DNA of 64,000 nt, taken from the NCBI GenBank assembly GCA_030035585.1, contig CM057472.1, positions 95,539,601 to 95,603,600 on the forward strand, written 5' to 3'. Positions 56,798 to 64,000 of the stretch are shown here, one piece after another; the stretch's first letter is position 1; each line of letters starts with the position of its first letter. The translations under genes and the position numbers were made by a program. Below the pieces are notes generated by a model. The model was not told the origin of the DNA, ran no database searches, and saw nothing but the letters and a program-made list of their open reading frames with translations. This stretch comes from Dugong dugon (taxonomy: Eukaryota; Chordata; Mammalia; Sirenia; Dugongidae).

Positions 56798-57972
56798 TGT
56801 TATGGATTGAAGCGTGTCCTCAAAATATGTGTCAACTTGACTAGGTGTGATGGTTAAGATTGTGTGTCAACTTGGCTGGGCCATGATTCTCAGTGTTTAT
56901 ATATGATCACTCCCATCATAGGATCTGCTGTGAGTAGCCAATCAGTTGACAGGAAGTTTCCTTGGGTGTGTGGCCTGCATCCAAATATAAGCGGACATTC
57001 TGTCTTTTGCCTGCTCTGGATCCTTCAGCTGGCTCCTGTTCGTCTGACTTCCAGTTCTTGGGTCGTAAGCTAGCAGCTTAGCTGCTGATGTTTGGATTCA
57101 TCGATCTTCACATCCTGTGAGCAAGAGCCCTGCTCTTCAATCTGCTGATCTTGGGTTCACCACCCCCTGTAGCTACGTGAATCAGGAGAAGGCTTTCAGT
57201 CTTGCTTGCAAAACTTGGGATTTTTTGATCGTCACAGCCTGTGAGCAAGAACGCTGCTCCCAACTTGCCAATCTTGGATTTGTCAGCCCCTGTGGCCACA
57301 TGAACCAGGAAAAGCCTCTATCCTGATCCATGGACTTGGGATGTTCCAGTTTCTACAATCACATGAGCCGTTTCCTTGATATAAATCTCTCTCTGTATAT
57401 ATTTATACCCTTTACCGGTTTTGTTTCTCTAGAGAACCCAGTCTAAGACACTATACCATGATTCCCAGTATTGTGTGGTTGCCCTCCATTTTATGATCTC
57501 TGTAATGTTCCTATGTATTGTAAATCCTAGTCTCTGCCTGTGGTTAATAAGGCAAGATTAGTTATGATGAAAGGATTAGTGTGGGATGCAACACCCTAAC
57601 TCAGGTCACAGCCCTGATCCAATGTAAGAGGAGTTTTCCTGGGGTATGGCCTGTATCACCTTTTATCTTACAAGAGATAACAGGAGAGAGAAGCAAGCAG
57701 AGAGAGAGGGACCTTCTACCACCAAGAAAGATGAGTCAGGAGCAGAGCGTGCCCTTTGGACCCAGGATCCCTGTGCTGAGAAGCTCCTAAACCAGGGGAA
57801 GATTAATGACAAGGACCTTCCCTAGAGAGGACAGAGAGAGCAAAGCTTCCCCTGGAGCTGGCACCCAGAATTTGGACTTCTAGCCTCCTAAACTGTGAAA
57901 GAATAAATTTTTCTTTGTTAAATCCATCCACTTGCAGTATTTTTATTATAGCAGCACTAGGTAACTAAGATA
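56798..57972 (+). mobile_element. MaLR-type LTR split by an ERVL-type LTR
   Basis: Outer solo LTR beginning TGTTATGGATTGAAGCGTG and ending CAGCACTAGGTAACTAAGAT A, bracketed by perfect 5-bp duplications CTTGG (56,793-56,797 and 57,973-57,977). It is interrupted at 56,846-57,450 and resumes with CCATGATTCCCAG. No viral coding region is present. Confidence 0.82.
56846..57450 (+). mobile_element. ERVL-type LTR nested in MaLR LTR
   Basis: Starts TGTGATGGTTAAGATTGTG and ends CCCAGTCTAAGACA, related to the LTR at 3,640-4,213. The flanks CTAGG (left) and CTATA (right) match at three of five bases, consistent with a decayed target duplication. Overlapping frames of ~65 codons on both strands reflect its internal repeats (GTGAGCAAGA), not genes. 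Confidence 0.78.
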
Positions 57973-57977
57973 CTTGG

Positions 57978-58762
57978 ATGCGCTTCTTTATCAAGAGCTT
58001 ACTTGCACGAGTAGAATGAGGAGGAGAACTTACAGTTAGACAGTGTGAGGCCCTTCAATTTTAGATGTCAAGGCAACACAGACTATTAGACCTTAATTTT
58101 AGGTCTTACACTACATAGGGACACCACGTTTTCTGAGGCTGGAGAAAGGAGGAAAAGTATAGTGAATACTGTTCCTCTTCAGCCAAGAATTCCTCAGATC
58201 CCCCTTGTGTTTCATGTGCACTCCTCTCTCCAGTTTCCAGGTTAACTTTCTGCTGATGGTCACACACATGTCTCTCTTCCAGGGACTTCTCTTGGACTAT
58301 TAGAACTGTTTTGCCTACATGTACAGAAAGCTCAGCATGCTTGGACATTTACATCTTCCTGTGGGGGAGGGTAGCTTGACCAATAACTGTCTGGTGAACA
58401 AATGTGAAAACCGAGAGTCTGTATCTCTAGGTGGAATATACCCTGAAGTATAATTAATATTTCTGTGACATCCCTGAAGAATTAAACTGAGGCTGGGATG
58501 CCATCTTTCTTGGCTTCTTCCCTCTCCTCTCCTCCCCCCCCCCCCAACCCCTCCCCTTTCTTGCTTCCATTCTCTCATGGGTATCTCTTGAGAGAACTTC
58601 CTTGTAAATCACTTGTACGTAATCTTTGCCTCAGGCTCCTGTTATAGCAAACACAAGCTAAGCACAACGGGAAAATTATTTGGAATTTAAGGAACTTAAA
58701 GGGTGTCAGTCTCTGAATTGAGATGTTCCTCTTGGTAAGTGATAAGCATGTGTAAAGACGGG
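57978..58762. other. Unassigned DNA, possibly LTR-derived
   Basis: Continues the sequence left of the MaLR insertion. It has an AATTAAACTGAGGC segment near 58,480 and a C run (about 58,534-58,544), but no identifiable termini. No gene. Confidence 0.35.
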
Positions 58763-58962
58763 TGTTGTTGTGAGGTGCCATAGAGTCGATTCTGACTCAT
58801 AGCAACCTCATGTGACAGAGTAGAACTGCCCCAGAGGGTTTCTTGGCTGTAATCTTTATAGAAGCAGATTGCCAGGTCTTTCTCCTGCAGAGCCACTGAG
58901 TGGTTTTGAACCACCAATCTTTCAGTTAGCAGCCAAACCCTTAATCACTGCACCACCAGAGA
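58763..58962 (-). mobile_element. AfroSINE, long form
   Basis: Minus-strand: GTGTTGTTGTGAGGTGCCAT tail, centre AGAAGCAGATTGCCAGGTCT, and head CCTTAATCACTGCACCACCA. Confidence 0.88.
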
Positions 58963-60140
58963 GTATAGGGGAGCATATGTAGGGTGTTAGGAAAGTGATA
59001 AAAAGTGGCAGTATGGGAGAAAATCCAATAGAAGCAAATTATTGCCGTTTATCTTAGAAGTTTCACAGGAAGTTAAATAGCATCTGTGTAATAATTTCAC
59101 AATTTTATTCCAGTATGCTCAAAAGCTTGACAAAAAGTAGCCAAACAACAACAACAAGAAAAAAAAAAAAAACTTTCAAGGGGTAAATGATAGAGACTCA
59201 GTCTGGCAATTGGCATCTTGAGAGCACAGCAATAGGGGATTCTACATTTTTTAAATTTCTAAAATAGTTTAAAGTTGATAAAATCTCTATACACACATTT
59301 TATTTAACTTTTATTGTAGAAACAAATAAAAAGAAGTGGAAAAGTCCACGGAAAGTTCAAGAGAACGTTGTATAGACTTGTGTGATTGAAAAAAGATGAG
59401 TTGGAGGCTGGTGCCTGATTCCAGAGGTTCATGAATGCCAAGTTAAGGGATTTTGAATTTTCCTTGAGTTTTTTATTAAATGTTTTAAAATGGAAATGAC
59501 GATTAAGAAAAGATCTCAATCTGTGGACTGAATAGTTTTAGAGACATCAGTTAAGTAACCTCTTCAGTAATTTCAGTGGGAAATAATAAAGGCCTCTTCT
59601 GCACTAATGCTGCATGGGTAAGAAAGGGCTAAGGTAGGGATATATTTTGAAGGAAGAAAACTATCAAATTAAACAAAAATCCCAGCAAAATGCATATGCT
59701 TATTTAGCATTAACAGATATTAGTGGTGAATTCTTATAGGCAGGGCACCAGGATTACCAGAAATTCTTAGAGATTTTTTGTTTGTTTCTAAAGCTATTTG
59801 GACAAAGGAAGAAAGCTTATTAAATAATTAAATATTATTATATTTCTTATTTGTTAGAGTTTTGTCCTTTCATTATTATTGCAAATCTATTAGAATATTT
59901 TTGGAAGTAGCTGGTAAAAATAATAAGATACTTTTGTACAAAAAACAGCTTTCGAAAAGCATATTCTAAAACCAAATAAAATCAATGTTTAAAGCTTCAT
60001 CAATGCAAAGGAGAAATTTCTGAAAGCTAAGATTATTAAGAAAAGTCCAAAACATGAATCTGGGAATCAAGATGTTTCTAGAAAGAATCACACAACTGAG
60101 GAGAGAGAAATAGAAAGCATTTTCTAAGCTGAAGGATGTC
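58963..60140. other. Unassigned AT-rich DNA
   Basis: No gene or recognised repeat. An AACAACAACAAGAAAAAA tract lies at about 59,147-59,172. Confidence 0.5.
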
Positions 60141-60486
60141 AAAAACCTAAATGCATCATAGGGCAACATTTGTAGTAACTGTTAAATGAGAAACGATTTT
60201 GTTCTGTAAGCCTTCATCTTAAGTGAGAATAACAGCACAATTGGAAGAGCGTAGTCAATGTCACTGAACTGTGCATGTAGATATTTTTGAAACGGTGTAT
60301 CTTTGGCTATGTGTATTTCCACCAAAAAAAAAAAAAAAAAGGTTGAGAATTTAGAGGGTTAATATGTTGTGGGGTTTTTAACCAATGTCATAAAACAACA
60401 TGTGTACTACTGTTTCATGAGAAACTATTTGTTCTGTAAGCCTTTACCTGAAGTACAATTAAAAAAAAAAAAAAAACCTAAATGCA
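60141..60486 (+). mobile_element. 5'-truncated L1 with target-site duplication
   Basis: A 316-base L1 3' end (60,156-60,471) of the L1-a/L1-b subfamily in plus orientation. It starts TCATAGGGCAACATTTGTAG inside the 3' UTR, has both copies of the duplicated tail segment (CTGTAAGCCTTCATCTTAAG at about 60,205 and CTGTAAGCCTTTACCTGAAG at about 60,434), an inner A run at about 60,325-60,341 and a terminal poly(A). Perfect 15-base duplications AAAAACCTAAATGCA lie at 60,141-60,155 and 60,472-60,486. Confidence 0.92.
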
Positions 60487-60634
60487 CAGACAAACACCAA
60501 AAAGTAGTGCAATAGAATATATTTATTGTGAGTAGACAGGATTCATATCAGGCAGTGTAAACCTGAAGATACCGGGAAGCACTCCAAAGAGGGAATAATG
60601 AAAGCAGACTATATAGGTGGGTCCAGGCAGGGTA

Positions 60635-60836
60635 CCAAAAACCAAACCTGTTGCTGTCAAGTGGATTCTGACTCATTTCGACCCTACAGGACAGAATAGA
60701 ACTGCCTTCTAGGGTTTCCAAGGCTGTAAATCCTTATGAAAGCAGACTGTCACATTTTTCTCCCAGGAGGGGCAGGTGAGTTTGAACCACCAACCTTTCG
60801 GTTATCAGTCAAGTGCTTAACCACTGGGCAACCAGG
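60635..60836 (-). mobile_element. AfroSINE, long form
   Basis: Minus-strand: AACCTGTTGCTGTCAAGTGG tail, centre AAGCAGACTGTCACATTTTT, and head CTTAACCACTGGGCAACCAG. Confidence 0.88.
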
Positions 60837-61349
60837 GTAGTCTCCTGAAGGTCATTGTAATTCTCCAAAAGAAACCAACACCTAAGTCACAACAATCTTA
60901 AGCTGCACACTAGGCTATTGTTTGGCTTGAAGGTGACTTTAGAAAAACAGTTCCTTAAAAACTCAAAGTTCAAAAGGACACCTACGGGCAGATAGACTGT
61001 GTGGGTCACGCCAACTCCATGGACCCAGGAATATGTATTCAGGAGAATTAACACAGTTTCTCAAGGATATGAGCCAAAGAACTAAATTGGACAAATTTTA
61101 AGAAACCTGTAGAAGTTGATCTTATTTTCGTTTAAGTTTAAAATGTCTCATTTTACTCCAGAAGTTTTTGTTTTGTTTTAAATATCAAAACCTAAGATTT
61201 CAAAGCAAAGCCTTTCTTTAATAAATCATAAAAAGGATTTTAGTTGGGGGTGGGACTGTTTAAAGAGCATGGTTGAGAACCACACTGTGTGAGGAGGTTA
61301 TTCACAAAAGATTTTCTCTGAAAACATACAGAATGTTCAAGAGGTGGAC
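60837..61349. other. Unassigned DNA
   Basis: No gene. The parts on either side of the SINE (60,500-60,634 and 60,837-61,080) may be one older repeat with an ACAATAAATATA-type signal on the minus strand, but no family was identified. Confidence 0.35.
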
Positions 61350-61503
61350 TTGGAGCCCTGGTGGCACAGTGGTTAAGAGCTTGGCTGCTAACCAAAATGT
61401 CAGCAGTTTGAAGCCACCAGCCACTCCTTGGAAACCCTATGGGGCAGTTCTACTCTGTCCTATAAAGGTTGCTATGAGTAGGAATCGACTCAATTGAACT
61501 GAT
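61350..61503 (+). mobile_element. AfroSINE, short form
   Basis: Plus-strand: TTGGAGCCCTGGTGGCACAG (A-box-like TGGCACAGTGG), GTCAGCAGTTTGAAGCC, ACTCCTTGGAAACCCTATGG and the tail AGGAATCGACTCAATTG. One of the least diverged copies here. Confidence 0.9.
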
Positions 61504-61621
61504 TATTTTTTAAGGCCCAGTAAGTGATATGAGCTTAATGTAAGGCAATAAAAGGAAGCATGTGCAGAGTGAGAAGCTCAGGGAATCTGGAAATGAGCAA
61601 TCTGCAGTATTCTAGTTAGGG

Positions 61622-61835
61622 AGGCTTCCTGGTGAAGAATATGAACTCTGGAGTCAGGGTGTTGAGATTTAAGCCCTGGCTTCGCTGCTTATTGTGCCTT
61701 AGCTTTCTCATCAGAAAAATGGGATGATAACAGCACCTATCTCATAGAGTTGTGGGGAATAAGTGATGCAATGCACATAAATCACTTAGAACAATGCCTA
61801 GAGCAGAATAAGGCTTGACCAAATGTTAAGAAAAA
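61622..61835 (+). mobile_element. MIR SINE, near full length
   Basis: Sense MIR: AATATGAACTCTGGAGTCAG, TTTAAGCCCTGGCTTCGCTG, CTTTCTCATCAGAAAAATGG, ATAACAGCACCTATCTCATA, AGAACAATGCCTAGAGCAGA. Confidence 0.8.
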
Positions 61836-62108
61836 TTGGTAATAGAGCATTAATTGATAGATGTCCTGAACCACAGGGTGTGTACTTAAGGATCCACAAA
61901 ATCAGTAATAAATACAAGCTTTAGCAAGCAGATAGTTGTTATAAAAAGATCACATCACAGTTAGTAGGGATTTCTCTCCACTCAAAAAAAAAAAAAAAAA
62001 AAGTCACAATATGCGTCAGTGTGAATATTGTCCCAGGCGTCAAATAGATGTGTTAGTGGAAATATAGGACCAGAGCAAAATAATTAAAAAGGCCTAGCTT
62101 TGTGCCAA

Positions 62109-62486
62109 TTTTATGGATTAAATCGTGTCCCCCCAAAATATGTTTTGAAAGTCTAACCTCTGTACCTGTAAATATAACCCTGTTTGGAAATAGGAGTTTC
62201 CTTTTGTTATGATCATAAGGTCATACCAGAGTAGGGTGTGTACTAAACCTAATCACTTCTGAGTTGTATAGAACAGCAGAGACTACATAGGAGAGAAGCC
62301 AGATGTTAAGGAATGTCAAGAAATTCTAAGGAACTCACAGAGCTAATGACAAGGCAGGACCTGTCCCAAGAGCGACAACCTGAATTCAAACTTCTAGTGT
62401 TCTGAACTGTGAGAAAACAAGTGTACGTTCTTTAAAGCCATCCACTTGAGGTATTTCTGTTAAAGCAGCACTAGGTAACTAAGACA
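62109..62486 (+). mobile_element. Solitary MaLR-type LTR
   Basis: Begins with a degenerate TTTTATGGATTAAATCGTG and ends CAGCACTAGGTAACTAAGAC A. Flanking five-base repeats GCCAA (62,104-62,108) and GCCAT (62,487-62,491) match at four of five. Diverged internal sequence, no coding region. Confidence 0.75.
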
Positions 62487-63330
62487 GCCATAATTCAGAT
62501 CCTAACAGCACTGGTACATATAAGGCTGTTTCTGTTGATAAAAGTTAGCTGAAAATGACTTCCAAACAGGAAAAGCAACATGCCACTTTTAACTGATCAA
62601 GTCCATCAGTTTCCAGCAAACAAAGGAATACGGATATAGCAACAGTTTTTGCATCGTTGGTCATTATTAATATGTCATTAAGCATGAGACCATTTCCATC
62701 CAGGTATTATGTGAATGCCAGTTTTGGAACAAAATGAGAGTAATTGGCCCAACATGCCTATAGACACTTGTTTATCTAGGAATAAAACTCTGAGAGGCAT
62801 GTTAGGAAATTAATGAAAGTAAATCCTGTTCGTAATCAAATGAAAATGCAATGCATCCAAAAAATGTTCTTGTGTTGAACTTTCTTCCATACTTTAATTG
62901 ACCGACTCTAATGATTTTCTAAGTGTTGTATTCAACTTTTTGAAATGAATGATTCATTATTTAATGGGAAATATGCATTTCATTGTAAAACTGGAACAGA
63001 AAACCTTGCCTGTGTTATTTCCAATGGTAACAGACTCATTTTTAGGGTGCACTTTTAGTTAGCATAAAAATACAGATCTTATCAAATGTTAAATTCAGAA
63101 TGAATGCTTAGTGTCATACACACAGGAAAATGGTGGTAAAGTATTACTATCAATGAAATCTAGGCAATAGAATAAAAACTCATGAAGATGACACAGTCTC
63201 ACTGCCAGTAAGCAACACTCAGTAAAAACAAGCCAAGTGAAAAGACCTTTTTTTTTTTTAAATAAATTAAAAATTATAGTTCAGATTTTTTGATAAATAT
63301 TCAGGGGGAATAAAAAGTTACAGAATGCTT
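62487..63330. other. Repeat-free AT-rich unique DNA
   Basis: No gene or repeat recognised. It contains several POU/homeodomain-like motifs (GTCATTAAGCATG, AATGCAATGCAT, ATGATTCATTATTTAAT, ATATGCATTTCATT). It could be conserved non-coding DNA, but only cross-species alignment could show that. Confidence 0.4.
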
Positions 63331-64000
63331 TATTGACACATCTTCAAGCTCACTGTTTCTTTCCTAACTGTGCCATCTACTGATAAACCCATCAAAGACA
63401 TTCTTCATCTCTCACAGTGTTTTTGATTTCTAATGTTCCTTTGATTCTTTCTTAGAGTTTCCAGCTGTCTTCTTACATTACTCATCTGCACTTGTACGTT
63501 GTCCACTTTTTCCATTAGAGATCTTAGCATATTAATCACACCAAAAACCAATAACCAAAAACCCAAACCATTGCCATTGAGTCAGAGATGTTTTAAATTT
63601 CTTGCCTGTTAATTCCCAAGTCTATGCCATATCTGAATTTGGCTCTGATGTTTGGTTTGTTACTTCAGACTATGATTTTGCCTTTTATCATGTCTTGTAA
63701 TTTTTGCTGAAAGCTGGCCCTAACGTATCAGGTAAGAGAAACTGAGATAAATAAAGCTTTAGTATGAGGTTTTATGTTTATCTGTATAATATTTTCAATA
63801 GCTCTAGACATCAGATGCTAAAATTTCTTCTAGTGCCCTTGTTTTAGTCTCCCCCTTTATCTTTGAGTTTCTCTGGAAACTGCTTCTTACGAAAAGTCTG
63901 AGTCTTTCCGTTCTTTTCATCTACAATCACCTGTTACTACACAAGAGCCCTGTTAATGTGGTAAAGTGTGGAGGGAGAGGAAGTGCTCCTTATTCTCATG
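63331..64000 (-). mobile_element. Ancient L1 fragment at window edge
   Basis: Resembles the reverse complement of the ORF1/5' region of old mammalian L1s (L1M-type): TTTGATTCTTTCTTAGAGTT TCC, GTTGTCCACTTTTTCCATTA, GAGATCTTAGCATATTAATC, then after a SINE scrap TTTTAAATTTCTTGCCTGTT and CCTTTTATCATGTCTTGTAA. It runs past the end of the window. Strongly decayed. Confidence 0.6.
63540..63586 (-). mobile_element. AfroSINE 3' fragment
   Basis: About 46 bases with an ACCAAAAACCAATAACC tail and CCATTGCCATTGAGTCAG, inserted in the old L1 fragment, whose sequence continues on both sides. Confidence 0.7.

Noticed and set aside
58106-58578. Overlapping 80- and 87-codon minus-strand frames (Glu/Gly/Arg-rich)
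   Set aside because: The basic Gly/Arg run comes from the C-rich tract near 58,534. No recognisable protein.
1-64000. A previously undescribed multi-gene system encoded by the host
   Set aside because: No host coding gene could be supported on either strand. The organised coding structure found is all retrotransposon-derived.

Overview
This window looks like AT-rich, CpG-poor mammalian nuclear DNA from an afrotherian, most likely a proboscidean (elephant or mammoth). The main clue is about 23 copies or fragments of a tRNA-headed SINE of the AfroSINE type, whose 3' end matches an RTE-clade LINE also present here. MIR, L2, MaLR and ERVL LTRs and three large L1 elements fit a placental mammal. 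The species call is inference from remembered repeat families; no search was run.

I found no host protein-coding gene, exon, tRNA, rRNA or CRISPR array. Every open frame with recognisable protein similarity belongs to a retrotransposon (L1 ORF1/ORF2 or RTE reverse-transcriptase C-terminus), and nearly all are broken. The window is probably a gene desert or the inside of a long intron.

Layout: 1-11,476 is unique AT-rich DNA with AfroSINEs (a cluster at 4,890-6,936), an ERVL-type LTR (3,640-4,213), a MaLR-type LTR (7,992-8,402), MIR, L2 and old L1 pieces. 11,477-20,678 is a minus-strand MaLR LTR split by a nearly full-length 8.7-kb L1 ('L1-a'). 20,679-32,392 holds SINE, L2, MIR and RTE copies, a 71-bp tandem duplication and one CpG-rich unique segment near 26.2-26.4 kb. 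32,393-48,348 is an old minus-strand L1 ('L1-c') interrupted by a younger 8.4-kb L1 of the same lineage ('L1-b'). 48,349-64,000 holds RTE, SINE, L2, microsatellite, a MaLR LTR interrupted by an ERVL LTR (56,798-57,972), a truncated L1 with a perfect 15-bp target duplication (60,141-60,486), another MaLR LTR and an ancient L1 fragment running off the right end.

The elements are related by function: L1 supplies its own endonuclease and reverse transcriptase, and the AfroSINE shares its 3' tail with the RTE LINE that presumably mobilised it. The most interesting material is in the L1 lineage: a lysine-rich third ORF between ORF1 and ORF2 found in old and young copies, tandem monomer-like units in the 5' UTR that differ in number between copies, and a duplicated 3' terminal segment. 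I did not find a convincing new host system.
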